A stretch of DNA of 32,544 bases from Adlercreutzia sp. ZJ473 (GTDB lineage: Bacteria > Actinomycetota > Coriobacteriia > Coriobacteriales > Eggerthellaceae), in NCBI RefSeq assembly GCF_013185065.1, contig NZ_JAAVTO010000030.1:1-32544 (forward strand), in the 5' to 3' direction. Every line of letters starts with the position of its first letter. The stretch's first letter is position 1. A program made the translations under genes and the position numbers. This document shows positions 15,229-23,513 of this stretch, in pieces. The notes under the pieces are model-generated. The model ran no database searches, was not told where the DNA came from, and was given only the letters and a program-made list of their open reading frames with translations.

Positions 15229-15420
15229 TTACGCGGCGCGGAAGAAGCTCTTGAGCAAGCTGGGACGAGACATGATCCGGGCCTTGGCCTTCAGGTCGCA
15301 CCCAGCGCCGCGGCCGAGCGCCTCAACCTGGTAGTCAGGCAGGTTCGCCTCGATGGCGCGCCCGACGTGCTGGTTGACTTCCCACGCGTTCGCCTTTGCG
15401 ACGATCAGATTGGCATTCAT
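15229..15420 (-). CDS. Small basic protein of unknown function
   Basis: 63 residues, not recognised. AAAGGAG lies 8 nt before ATG 15420 and a good terminator follows the stop, so it is a real, independently ended gene. The product is Ala-rich and basic (ARIMSRPSLLKSFFRAA at the end), without a signal peptide or membrane segment. The N-terminal half, NLIVAKANAWEVNQHVGRAI, reads like a beta strand and helix of a small folded protein. No functional assignment is possible. Confidence 0.8.
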   Translation of the reverse strand: MNANLIVAKANAWEVNQHVGRAIEANLPDYQVEALGRGAGCDLKAKARIMSRPSLLKSFFRAA

Positions 15421-15764
15421 GGTGAATGCTCCTTTCTGGAACGTTTGCCCGTTGCCTGCGGGCGGTTGACAGTACCGCGCTTCCTTTGCGGTCGCGCAAG
15501 GCTACCATAGAACCGCCGTGTTTTGAAGCGGTAAGCCGAAAATGAGCGCAGAGTCAAATTCCCGTTACCTTTTCGTCAGACTTCCTCCACAGGATGAGCC
15601 GGCCTTCGCGCCCGCGCGGCCCCGAAGGCTGATTTAGAATGGGAGCTGCCGCCGCGCGCGGCGCCCGCGATCCCGCGAAGCCGCATGCTCGCGGGCGCTG
15701 GCCCGCCGGCCGAGACGCCGCCGCGCAGGCCGCGCGCAAGCTGGCACGACCACGAAGGAGCACC
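15421..15764. other. Divergent intergenic region, no gene seen
   Basis: Separates the small minus-strand gene from the plus-strand methyltransferase gene. A possible -10 TAGAAT (15635-15640) lies 125 nt before the methyltransferase start, with no clear -35. An open frame from 15639 joins the methyltransferase in frame but has no ribosome site and precedes the conserved start. Confidence 0.5.
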
Positions 15765-16709
15765 ATGCCCGTCATCCGCCTGACCACCCTCGACGACGCC
15801 CGCCTCGCGCCGTTCTCGCGCATGACCGACGCCGAGCTGCGCGACGCGCGCCAGATGGTGGGCCTCGCGCGCGCCGTCGACGCGCAGGACCGGGCGGCGG
15901 CGAACGCGGACGCGGACGGCGCGGCCACGCGCGCGACGTACCCCGCCGACCCCAACCGCCTCGCGGACGGCCTGTTCATCGGCGAGTCCAGAAACGTGAT
16001 CGAGCGGGCGCTCGCGGCCGGCATCGAGCCCTTCGCGTTGCTTCTGGAAGACTGCTGGCTCGACGCCACGCGCCCGCTCATCGAGCGCCTGCTCGCGCGC
16101 GACCCCTCGCTGCCCGCGTTCGTCGCCACGCGCGAGCAGATGCGCGCGCTCACCGGGTTCACGCGCACCCGCGGCGCGCTCGCGGCCTTCCTGCGGCCGC
16201 CTCTGCCCCGCGCCGAGGACCTGCTCGCCGGCGCGCGGCGCGTCGCCGTGCTCGAGGACGTCACGAACTACACCAACGTCGGCGCCATCTTCCGCTCGGC
16301 GGCCGCGCTCGGCGTGGACGCGGTGCTCGTCACGCCCGCCTGCCACGACCCCTTCTACCGGCGCGCGGCGCGCGTGTCGATGGGCACCGTGTTCCAGGTG
16401 CCGTGGACGCGCATCGGGAGCGGCCGCGACTGGACGCGCGAGGGCCTGCCGCTCCTGCGCGCGGCGGGCTTCACCACCTGCGCGCTCGCGCTGTCGGACG
16501 ACTCCATCCCGCTGCAGGACCGTCGCCTGCGCGCCTGCGACAAGCTGGCGCTCGTGCTGGGAACCGAGGGCGACGGCCTCGCCCCCGCCACCATCGCCGC
16601 ATGCGACTACACGGTGCGCATCCCCATGGACCACGCCGTGGACTCGCTCAACGTGGCCGCCGCCTCGGCCGTGGCGTTCTGGGAGCTGCGCGTGAGCCAC
16701 CGCGACTGA
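15765..16709 (+). CDS. SpoU/TrmH-family (SPOUT) RNA 2'-O-methyltransferase
   Basis: 314 residues from ATG 15765, preceded by AAGGAG. The C-terminal SPOUT domain shows the three family motifs: EDVTNYTNVGAIFRSAAALG, LVLGTEGDGL and IPMDHAVDSLNVAAASAVAFWE, which form the knotted SAM-binding site and ribose methylation centre. The N-terminal 110 residues form the substrate-binding part with an Ala/Asp-rich insertion (AAANADADGAATRAT). Target could be a tRNA or 23S rRNA ribose; the sequence does not decide. Single gene. Confidence 0.92.
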   Translation: MPVIRLTTLDDARLAPFSRMTDAELRDARQMVGLARAVDAQDRAAANADADGAATRATYPADPNRLADGLFIGESRNVIERALAAGIEPFALLLEDCWLDATRPLIERLLARDPSLPAFVATREQMRALTGFTRTRGALAAFLRPPLPRAEDLLAGARRVAVLEDVTNYTNVGAIFRSAAALGVDAVLVTPACHDPFYRRAARVSMGTVFQVPWTRIGSGRDWTREGLPLLRAAGFTTCALALSDDSIPLQDRRLRACDKLALVLGTEGDGLAPATIAACDYTVRIPMDHAVDSLNVAAASAVAFWELRVSHRD

Positions 16710-16721
16710 GCGAACCAGGCG

Positions 16722-16793
16722 CGCGGGCCGAACGTCCCTGCGAACTAGGCGTTCACACAGGCCGAACGCCCACGCGGGCCGAACGTCCCTGCG
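16722..16793. repeat. Two identical 21-bp direct repeats after the methyltransferase gene
   Basis: The 21-mer starting CGCGGGCCGAACGTCCC is identical at 16722-16742 and 16773-16793; a third partial copy (GGCCGAACGCCC) lies at 16760-16771. A related GCGCGGCCCAACGTCC occurs at 18292-18307 on the other side of the transporter gene. Function unknown. Confidence 0.75.
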
Positions 16794-16824
16794 GGGCAGC
16801 CCGCCCCAAGCGGTCCCGCCGGCC

Positions 16825-18180
16825 CTACCCGATGCCGCCGTAGAAGATCCCGAGCACGATCACGAGCGCGGTGATCCCCACGAACACGTACTTCGGCAGG
16901 TAGTCGAACCAGGCGCCGAGCGGCTTGTCATGCCCGAGCTGCGCCTGCTCGCGCGCGAACCCCTTCGGGCACACCCAGAAGAACATGATGGCGGCCAGAA
17001 GCGCGCCCGTAGGCATCACGTAGATCGACACCACGTCCATCCACGTCGACACCACGTCCCCGCTCTCCAGGAACAGGCCCACGCCCACGGCGATGACGGC
17101 GATGATGCCCACCGCCACGCCGCGCGAGAGGCCGAACTGCGCCTGCAGCGCCTCCACCGGCGCCTCGAACAGGTTCATGAGGCTCGTGACCGCGGCGAAC
17201 GTCACCGCGACGAAGAAGACGACCACGAAGACGCTCCCGAACGGCATCTCCTGGAACACGCTCGGCAGCGTGATGAACATGAGCGGCGGGCCGCTCGCCA
17301 CGTCGAGGCCGAACACGAACACGGCCGGCACCACCGCGCATGCCGCCACCATGGCCGCCAGCGTGTCGAAGATGGCCACGTTACGCGCCGACGTGACCAC
17401 GTCGACGTCGCGCTTCAGGTAGCTGCCGTACACGAGCGTGCCGTTGCCGGCGATCGACAGGCTGAAGAACGCCTGGCCGAGCGCATACACCCAGGTGGTG
17501 GGGTTGGAAAGCGCCTCCCAGCGCGGCACGAGCAGATACTCGTAGCCCGCGCCCGCGCCCGGCAGCGTGGCCACGCGCACCACCACGATCACGAACAGCA
17601 CGAAGAACGCCGGCATGAGCACCTTGTTGATGCGCTCGATGCCGCGCGAGATGCCCAGTATCATGACGGCGAACGTCACCGCGAGGCCGAGCACGTGGAA
17701 GCCCACGTTGCCGAACTCCGACGCGATGCCGCCGAAGAACGCGCCCATGCTCTCCTGGGCCATGAGCTGGCCGTCAAGCGACGCCACCAGGTAGTTGAAC
17801 GCCCAGCCGAGCACCACGGCGTAGCCGATGGCGATGGCGAGCGAGCCGAGCGTGGGGATGAGGCCGATGGCCTTGCCGATGCCGCGCGCGTGCGCCACGC
17901 CGCGCTTCTCCAGGGCGAACGCGAACGCGCCCATGGGGCCCGTGCCCGCCGCGCGGCCGAACGCCATCTCGCCGATGACGCCCGTGAACCCGATCAAGAC
18001 CACGAACAGCAGGTACGGGATCAGAAACGCCGCGCCGCCGAGCTCGGCCACGCGATACGGGAACAGCCAGATGTTGGCCATGCCCACCGCGCTTCCCACG
18101 CACGCCAAGATGAATCCCGTGCGCGTGGCGAAGCTGTCGCGACGCCCCTTCCGCTTTGCCTCGGTTACTTCCTCAGTCAT
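16825..18180 (-). CDS. Neurotransmitter:sodium symporter (NSS/SNF) family amino-acid transporter
   Basis: 451 residues from ATG 18180, with AAGGAG upstream; an in-frame start further up is rejected because it precedes the basic N-terminus (RKGRRDSFATRTGFILA). About eleven to twelve membrane segments with the LeuT fold. The TM1 motif reads GSAVGMANIWLFPYRVAELGG (split by the Na-binding break): compared with LeuT the gate Arg after IW is Leu, a change seen in a bacterial subgroup. Likely sodium-driven uptake of an amino acid such as a hydrophobic or aromatic one (inference). Single gene. Confidence 0.92.
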   Translation of the reverse strand: MTEEVTEAKRKGRRDSFATRTGFILACVGSAVGMANIWLFPYRVAELGGAAFLIPYLLFVVLIGFTGVIGEMAFGRAAGTGPMGAFAFALEKRGVAHARGIGKAIGLIPTLGSLAIAIGYAVVLGWAFNYLVASLDGQLMAQESMGAFFGGIASEFGNVGFHVLGLAVTFAVMILGISRGIERINKVLMPAFFVLFVIVVVRVATLPGAGAGYEYLLVPRWEALSNPTTWVYALGQAFFSLSIAGNGTLVYGSYLKRDVDVVTSARNVAIFDTLAAMVAACAVVPAVFVFGLDVASGPPLMFITLPSVFQEMPFGSVFVVVFFVAVTFAAVTSLMNLFEAPVEALQAQFGLSRGVAVGIIAVIAVGVGLFLESGDVVSTWMDVVSIYVMPTGALLAAIMFFWVCPKGFAREQAQLGHDKPLGAWFDYLPKYVFVGITALVIVLGIFYGGIG

Positions 18181-18246
18181 TGCACACTCCTTCGAAAACG
18201 CAAGTCGTTCCATGATACGACAACTGAGGAATATCCCGCCCCACGA

Positions 18247-18338
18247 CCTTCGCCTATTTCGCAGACGCGCTCTGGCGCGCCAAGCGCAAGGCGCGCGGCC
18301 CAACGTCCGCGCGCCCCTTCGCCACTTCGCAGACGCGC
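18247..18338. repeat. Imperfect 23-bp direct repeat upstream of the transporter gene
   Basis: CCTTCGCC followed by TATTTCGCAGACGCGC at 18247-18270, and CCTTCGCC followed by ACTTCGCAGACGCGC at 18316-18338. The copies differ by a single-base length change in the middle. No function is apparent. Confidence 0.65.
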
Positions 18339-18385
18339 CGAGAGGCGCCTTGGCGCAGCCCCTCCGCGGATGCTCTCAAGCACGC

Positions 18386-19375
18386 CTAGAGCATGTGCGC
18401 GCGCAGCTCCTCGGGGGTCTGGGCGCTCAGGTACGCCGGCGCGATGTCGAAGATGGTCTTGCAGCCGCGCGCGCCCTCCTGGCTCAGGCGGTGCGCCGCG
18501 CGCGCGAAGGCCACGAGCACGCTGCCCGTGAACTCGGGGTTCGAGTCGAGCTTGAGCGAGAACTCGATGACGTGGGTGTTCTCGCCGTTCACGCCCGTGG
18601 CGCCCGTGCGGATGACCGAGCCGCCGTGCGGGATGCCCGCGTGGTCGCGGTCGAGCTCCTCCTTGCTGATGAACGTCACCGTGGTGTCGTAGTCGGCGAA
18701 GTAGTTGGGCATCTCGACGATGGCGCGCTCGATGGCCTCCTCGTCAGCGCCCGGCTCGGCCACCACGAAGCACTCGCGCGTGTGCTTCTGGCGCGTGGTG
18801 AGCTCGGGGTTCTCGCCGGCGCGCACCGCGGCGAGCGCCTCCGGCACCGGCACCGTGTACTGGCGCGCGTCCACCACGCCGGGGATGCGGCGGATGGCGT
18901 CGGAGTGCCCCTGGCTCACGCCGCGGCCCCAGAACGTGTAGTCAGCGCCCGCGGGCATGATGGCGTTGGCGTACAGGCGCGACACCGAGAACATGCCCGG
19001 GTCCCAGCCCACCGAAATCACGGCCACGTGCCCGCTCTCGCGCGCCGCCTCGTCCACCGCGGCGAAGTGCGCGGGGATGTTGGCGTGCGTGTCGAACGAG
19101 TCCACCACGTTGAACAGGCGCGCGGCGGCCGGCGTCTGCTCGGGCAGGTCGGTGGCGCTGCCGCCGGCGAGCACGAGCACGTCGACGTCGTCCACGTGCG
19201 CCTCCAGGTCGGCCGCCGGCCACACCGCCACGCCCGCGGTGCGCACCTTCACGCTTTCCGGGTCGCGGCGCGTGAACACCGCCGCCAGCTCGGTGTCGGG
19301 GTTCGCCGCGCACGCCAGCTCCACGCCGCGGCCGAGGTTTCCGTATCCCAAGATGCCAATGCGAATGTTGCCCAT
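18386..19375 (-). CDS. ddh: meso-Diaminopimelate D-dehydrogenase
   Basis: 329 residues, EC 1.4.1.16. It makes meso-diaminopimelate directly from tetrahydrodipicolinate, ammonia and NADPH, giving lysine and the peptidoglycan cross-linker in one step. N-terminal Rossmann motif GILGYGNLGRGVE, then the family blocks VFTRRDPESVKV, VVDSFDTHANIPAHF, SVGWDPGMFSVSRLYANAIMP (substrate and cofactor loops) and FWGRGVSQGHSDAIRRIPGV. Length is the norm for the family. Cytoplasmic, single gene. Start ATG 19375 is preceded by AAGGAGAACCTC. Confidence 0.97.
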   Translation of the reverse strand: MGNIRIGILGYGNLGRGVELACAANPDTELAAVFTRRDPESVKVRTAGVAVWPAADLEAHVDDVDVLVLAGGSATDLPEQTPAAARLFNVVDSFDTHANIPAHFAAVDEAARESGHVAVISVGWDPGMFSVSRLYANAIMPAGADYTFWGRGVSQGHSDAIRRIPGVVDARQYTVPVPEALAAVRAGENPELTTRQKHTRECFVVAEPGADEEAIERAIVEMPNYFADYDTTVTFISKEELDRDHAGIPHGGSVIRTGATGVNGENTHVIEFSLKLDSNPEFTGSVLVAFARAAHRLSQEGARGCKTIFDIAPAYLSAQTPEELRAHML

Positions 19376-19526
19376 GAGGTTCTCCTTGTCCGTTGATCAA
19401 GCTCAAAGGGGAAGCGCCGACAGCCCGGCAGCCCGCGAGGGGCGCCTTGCCGAAGCGCTCTGCGCGAAGAGAGCTCGGGCGCACTTCGCCGCCTGAGGCT
19501 CCCTCCTCGGATTTCCAGATGCAGAA

Positions 19527-19546
19527 GGCGGGGCGTGCGCCCCGCC
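19527..19546. other. GC-rich hairpin in the ddh leader
   Basis: Perfect GGCGGGGC/GCCCCGCC stem with GTGC loop about 150 nt before ddh. It lies next to a possible minus-strand -10, TATACT (19552-19557). It may be a leader hairpin; no antiterminator was recognised. Confidence 0.5.
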
Positions 19547-19602
19547 GCGAGAAGTATACGCCGCCGCGCGCATGCCGCGGCGAGCGGCGCGGGCAGGCGC
19601 AC

Positions 19603-19632
19603 GAAAAAAGCCCCTCGCGAGCGAGGGGCTTT
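19603..19632 (-). terminator. Rho-independent terminator after the zinc-ribbon gene
   Basis: AAGCCCCTCGC / GCGAGGGGCTT stem of 11 bp with two-base loop, followed on the minus strand by TTTTTT. Confidence 0.93.
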
Positions 19633-19670
19633 CGGGCTTGCCGAAGCTTGAGCGCACAGGCTGCGCGAGC

Positions 19671-19919
19671 TTACTGGCCGGGGGCCTTCGGGGCCGCAGG
19701 AGCGCCGGGGGCCTTCGGGGCACCGGGGGCGCCAGGCGCGCCGGGGGCCGCGGGGGCGCCGGGCACGGCCTTCTCGCCGTTGAGGTAGGGGGTGAAGTCG
19801 CACTTGCAGAAGGGGCAGGACTTCAGGACGAGACCGCCCATGGCCTGGATCTTCTTGCCGCACTCGGGGCATTCGTTCGGGCCGCCGCCTGCGGATGCAT
19901 CTGCCGGTCTAAAACACAT
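19671..19919 (-). CDS. Small zinc-ribbon protein with Gly-Ala-Pro repeat tail
   Basis: 82 residues from ATG 19919 (AAAGGAG upstream). The first half is a zinc ribbon: CPEC at residues 17-20 and CPFC at 35-38, with one more Cys at 40. From about residue 52 it becomes a low-complexity run of PGAP, APGA and PKAP triplets, reminiscent of collagen-like G-x-y repeats but too short to expect a triple helix. No signal peptide or membrane segment, so it is probably cytoplasmic. Own terminator; role unknown. The repeat DNA (about 19675-19765) is a candidate for length variation between strains. Confidence 0.82.
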   Translation of the reverse strand: MCFRPADASAGGGPNECPECGKKIQAMGGLVLKSCPFCKCDFTPYLNGEKAVPGAPAAPGAPGAPGAPKAPGAPAAPKAPGQ

Positions 19920-20238
19920 AATCCGTTCTCCTTTCAGAACCAACACTCAGCGTGGCACCGCTTCCGTCCAAGCCGTGCCCCACCTGCCGACGCAGGCCGC
20001 CGTGACGCACATGACGCCGGGGGCGCATGCAGACCATGCCAGCCTGCCGATATGGGAGAAGATTATGCCCTCACGCGCACAAACGCCTCACAAAGCGCCC
20101 TGAATTCCGCGAACGGTCATCCCCCGAAGGGCATGAGCGAACGCGGCCGGCACCCCATGCCGGAGGCGCGCGCCCCAGGCGAAGGGGACGCGCGAAGGGC
20201 GGGGGACCGGCGAGCGGGCCGGCCATCCCCAACGGCCC
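19920..20238. other. Intergenic region, no gene seen
   Basis: Lies between the histidine-kinase stop and the zinc-ribbon start, both minus strand. It contains a GC-rich imperfect hairpin near 20206-20223 that could end the kinase transcript. No coding frame with a ribosome site was found. Confidence 0.5.
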
Positions 20239-21456
20239 TCAGAGCAGCGCGATGGTGAACGTGGTGACGCCGCCCGCGCTCTCGGCGCGGATGCCGCCGC
20301 CGTGCGCGATGACGATCTCCTTCGCGATGGCGAGCCCGAGGCCCGCGCCCCCGCCGCCGGAAGCGCGCGAGGCGTCCTCGCGGTAGAACTTGTCGAACAC
20401 GCTCCGCAGATGCGCCTCGGAGATCTCGCGGCCTTCGTTGGAGACGGTGAGCAGCCACGCGTCCGTCATCGCGCTGCGCCGCGCGCGCAGCTCGACGGCC
20501 GTTCCCTCGCTCGCGTAGGCCACCGCGTTGCGCAGCACGTTGCCCACGGCGCGCGCGAGCTTGTCCGGATCAACGAAGAACGTCTCGCCTGCAGGCGCCT
20601 CCACCCTGATCTCAAGCCCGCGCGCCTGCGCGTCGGGGTAGAACGCCTCGGCGACCTGCTCGCAGAACAACCGCACGTCGACGGTGGCGCGCTCGACGGG
20701 GATGGCCTGCAAGTTGTAGCGCGTGATCTCGAAGAACTCGTCGATCAGGCCCTCGAGGCGCTCGGCCTTCCCAAGCGCCACCTCGGTGTACCGCGTGCGC
20801 GTCTCGCTCGAGAGGTCGGGCGTGTCGGCGAGCAGCGACAGGTAGCCCACCACCGAGGTGAGCGGGGTCCTCACGTCATGCGCGAGGTAGGCCACCAGCT
20901 CGTTCTTGCGGCGCTCGGCCGCCACGGCGGCGCGCTCGTCGGCAAGCGACGCCTCGCGGACGGCGTTGAGCTCGCCCTGCACGATGGCCAGGTTCGGCGA
21001 GAGCGCCACGGGCCTCTCGCGGTCGGCCACGAGGCCAGCCACCGCGCCCGCGAGCTCGTCGAAGTAGCGCAGCGAGCGGTTGACGCTCAGAAGCGCCGCC
21101 ACGATCACGCCGCCCAAGCACACGACGAGGGCGAGAGGAACCTTGAGCGCCTTGAGCGTGTTGTAGGCCCCCAGGTGACGCACATGGTAGAGCTGCTCGG
21201 CATCCGACCAGACAACCTGGAAGTCCGAGGAGGGGGTGCCCTCGTTCTCGAGGTACGCGTCTATCTTCTCGGCGGGCACCTCGAACCACGTGGAGGTGCG
21301 GTCGGCTATCCAGTTGCCTGCCGCGTCGAGCACGAAGGCGTCGAGCATGAGCGCGACCACGGTGAACGCGAGCGTGAAGGCGCCTACGCAGACGAGGATG
21401 CGCCCGAAGAGGCGACGGCGCAGCACGCGCGTCTGGGCACTGCGGAAGGCGGCCAT
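20239..21456 (-). CDS. VanS-like sensor histidine kinase
   Basis: 405 residues from ATG 21456, whose first bases overlap the stop of the response regulator gene (ATGA). Two membrane helices (about residues 18-40 and 108-128) enclose an extracytoplasmic loop of about 65 residues. The cytoplasmic part has the H-box AYLAHDVRTPLTSVVGYLSLL, N-box NVLRNAVAYA, F-box VFDKFYRED and G-box GGGGAGLGLAIAKEIV, the arrangement of VanS-type kinases. Stimulus unknown. The divergent gene encodes a membrane-anchored protease, so an envelope signal is plausible (inference). Confidence 0.93.
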   Translation of the reverse strand: MAAFRSAQTRVLRRRLFGRILVCVGAFTLAFTVVALMLDAFVLDAAGNWIADRTSTWFEVPAEKIDAYLENEGTPSSDFQVVWSDAEQLYHVRHLGAYNTLKALKVPLALVVCLGGVIVAALLSVNRSLRYFDELAGAVAGLVADRERPVALSPNLAIVQGELNAVREASLADERAAVAAERRKNELVAYLAHDVRTPLTSVVGYLSLLADTPDLSSETRTRYTEVALGKAERLEGLIDEFFEITRYNLQAIPVERATVDVRLFCEQVAEAFYPDAQARGLEIRVEAPAGETFFVDPDKLARAVGNVLRNAVAYASEGTAVELRARRSAMTDAWLLTVSNEGREISEAHLRSVFDKFYREDASRASGGGGAGLGLAIAKEIVIAHGGGIRAESAGGVTTFTIALL

Positions 21457-22286
21457 CACGCGCCCCCGCCCGCGCCGGCCGCCAGCTTGTATCCCACGCC
21501 CCATGCCGTCTCGATGAACGCAGTCGAGGCGTCCACGGCGGCAAGCTTCTTGCGCAGATGGCGGATGTGCACCATCACGGTGTTGGCAGCCGAGGCGTCG
21601 TAGCGCTCGCCCCACACCTCCTCGAAGATGTCGCGCGTGGCCACGGGCGCGCCCGCGCGACGCGCGAGGAGCGCCAGGATGGCGAACTCCTTCGGCGTGA
21701 GGGGAAGCGCCTCGCCGTACAGCGCGGCCTTGTGCGCTCGCAAGTCGACCTCGATGCCGCCCGCGACCACCACGTCGGGGCTTGCGAGCGCGGCTTGGTC
21801 GCAGCGCGCGCGGCGCAGGCGCGCCTTCACGCGCGCCACCAGCTCGCGCGGCTTGAACGGCTTGGTCACGTAGTCGTCGGCGCCGAGCGTGAAGCCCACC
21901 ACCTGGTCAGCCTCCTCGTCGCGCGCCGTGAGGAACATGATGGGGACCTCGGAGGCGGCCCTCATGCGGCAGCACAGCTCGAACCCGTCCATCCCGGGCA
22001 TCATGACGTCGAGGATCACCAGGTCGAACGGCTGCTCTTCGAAGAGCTCGAGCGCGCGGCGGGCACCGAGGCACGCCTGCACGCACATGCCCGCGTCCGC
22101 GAGCAGGCTGGCCACCAGCTCGGCGATGGCCGCCTCGTCGTCGCACACGAGCACGCGCGGCGCGTCCACGGCGCCTGCAGAGCCCGCGACGCCCATGACG
22201 CTCCCGGCTCTCGCAGCGTCCCTGGCGCTCCCGGCGCTCGCAGCGTCTCCGCCTTTCGGCATGTCTTTGTCCACCTGCGTCTCCAT
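21456..22286 (-). CDS. OmpR/PhoB-family response regulator (VanR-like)
   Basis: 276 residues as drawn. The receiver domain begins at PRVLVCDDE with phospho-acceptor Asp in VILDVMMPGMDGF and Lys in VTKPF; the C-terminal winged helix ends TAFIETAWGVGYKL. The first 40 residues are a Gly/Ala/Ser-rich, non-conserved extension and the ATG at 22286 has no convincing ribosome site. The true start may be one of the internal ATGs shortly downstream. Translationally coupled to the kinase. Likely autoregulated through the phased heptamers at 22345-22373. Confidence 0.92.
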   Translation of the reverse strand: METQVDKDMPKGGDAASAGSARDAARAGSVMGVAGSAGAVDAPRVLVCDDEAAIAELVASLLADAGMCVQACLGARRALELFEEQPFDLVILDVMMPGMDGFELCCRMRAASEVPIMFLTARDEEADQVVGFTLGADDYVTKPFKPRELVARVKARLRRARCDQAALASPDVVVAGGIEVDLRAHKAALYGEALPLTPKEFAILALLARRAGAPVATRDIFEEVWGERYDASAANTVMVHIRHLRKKLAAVDASTAFIETAWGVGYKLAAGAGGGA

Positions 22287-22344
22287 GGGTTCATCTTAGC
22301 GCGGGATCCGCCGCGAACCCCCGCCCGCGCGCAAGCCCCATGCG

Positions 22345-22373
22345 AAGTTAAGGAAAACTTAACAAGAACTTAA
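22345..22373. promoter_or_regulatory. Response-regulator box: three heptamers at 11-bp period
   Basis: On the minus strand TTAAGTT (22367-22373), TTAAGTT (22356-22362) and TTAACTT (22345-22351), start to start exactly 11 bp, in a GC-rich neighbourhood. PhoB/PhoP/VanR-type regulators bind such direct repeats as head-to-tail dimers. The box lies between the regulator gene and the divergent protease gene, about 60 bp and 205 bp from their starts. Another GTTAAGG lies at 22401-22407. Confidence 0.75.
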
Positions 22374-22576
22374 GCAACCCTCAGCTTTCGCTATGGGAAC
22401 GTTAAGGGGCGCCTCGTCCATCATGGAGCCAACGCGCAGGGCATGCGCTGGCGTGACGTATCCCGCATTCCCTCCTCCTCACAGGCGGCGGAGCTTATGG
22501 CCTCGCCGCCCGATGGCGCTGCGCATGCCGCGCGTTGCCCAAAAGCGATGAGGACGCAGCGCAGAAAGGACGCGCC

Positions 22577-23368
22577 ATGGACGAGACCAGGATCACGCAT
22601 ACGCGCCGTCAGGCAGGGCGCGTCATCTACGCGACGGAAGACCCCTTCCCCGCCCCGCGCCCCTTCGAGCGCGCCTCCTTGCGCGCCCGCCGCGCGCCGC
22701 GGCGCATCTTCTCGCGCCGTCGCCTTACCGCCCGCACGCTGTGCATGGTGGCCGCCGTCGTGCTCGTGGTGGCGGCAATCGCCGGCATGCTCGGCGTGGC
22801 GAGCACGCTGCAAGCCGACCTCGCCGCAGGCGCAGGCGAGCCGACGGCGGCAAGAAGCACGCCGCGAAGCGAGTGGAGGGAGGGCGAGGTTCCCTTCCTC
22901 TACCAGACCGATGCGGAGTGGGCGAACGTCGCGTACGCGGGCGGCACCGTGGCCGAGAACGGATGCGGGCCGACCTGCCTGTCCATGGCGTACGTGGCGC
23001 TCACGGGCAAGACCGACCGCGACCCCGCCGCGATGTGCGCGTTCGCGCAGGACGGCGGCTACGTCGCAGACGGCGAGACGAGCTGGGAGCTCATGGCTGA
23101 CGGCGCACGTCAGATCGGCCTGCGCTCGCACGAGGTGCCGGCCGACGCAGCCGCGATCATCGCCGAGCTCGAGGCCGGGCGTCCCCTGATAGCGAGCGTC
23201 CGCCCCGGCGACTTCACCACCACCGGGCACTTCATCGTGATAGCAGGGGCCGACGACGCTGGCAACCTCACCATTCACGACCCCAGCAGCCCCGAGCGCA
23301 GCGCCCGGTCTTGGCCCATAGCCCAGGTGATCCCCCAATGCGCCAACCTCTGGGCCTTCGAACGGTAA
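22577..23368 (+). CDS. Membrane-anchored C39-like (papain-fold) cysteine peptidase
   Basis: 263 residues from ATG 22577 (AAAGGA 6 nt upstream). A 50-residue Arg-rich cytoplasmic N-terminus precedes one membrane helix (about 56-76), so the rest faces outward. The C-terminal domain fits Peptidase_C39_2: catalytic Cys130 in ENGCGPTCLSM, His218 in TTTGHFIVIAG and Asp235 in TIHDPSS. Such domains often act on peptides or on the cell wall, but the target is unknown. Divergent from, and probably controlled by, the VanRS-like pair across the phased heptamer box. Confidence 0.88.
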   Translation: MDETRITHTRRQAGRVIYATEDPFPAPRPFERASLRARRAPRRIFSRRRLTARTLCMVAAVVLVVAAIAGMLGVASTLQADLAAGAGEPTAARSTPRSEWREGEVPFLYQTDAEWANVAYAGGTVAENGCGPTCLSMAYVALTGKTDRDPAAMCAFAQDGGYVADGETSWELMADGARQIGLRSHEVPADAAAIIAELEAGRPLIASVRPGDFTTTGHFIVIAGADDAGNLTIHDPSSPERSARSWPIAQVIPQCANLWAFER

Positions 23369-23421
23369 TCGCGAGAGTGCAGGAACAGCAAGAACGAGCC
23401 CGCCGTCTATTGAGGAGCTTA

Positions 23422-23448
23422 TAGCAACTATAGCAAATCTAGCAACGC
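23422..23448. repeat. Three 9-bp direct repeats TAGCAANNN
   Basis: TAGCAACTA, TAGCAAATC, TAGCAACGC in a row, AT-rich, between the converging protease and HTH-fusion genes. No gene relation is apparent. Confidence 0.6.
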
Positions 23449-23513
23449 CAATGATACACGCGATGCGCCTTTCCCTTCAGGCAATCGTTGGAAAATGCAG
23501 TCCCGGCGAAGCC

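Noticed and set aside
15639-15764. Upstream in-frame extension of the methyltransferase
   Set aside because: No ribosome site, and the Ala/Arg-rich translation is not part of the family; AAGGAG precedes ATG 15765.
16760-16800. Terminator hairpin after the methyltransferase gene
   Set aside because: Only weak, ambiguous pairing among the repeats and no T run.
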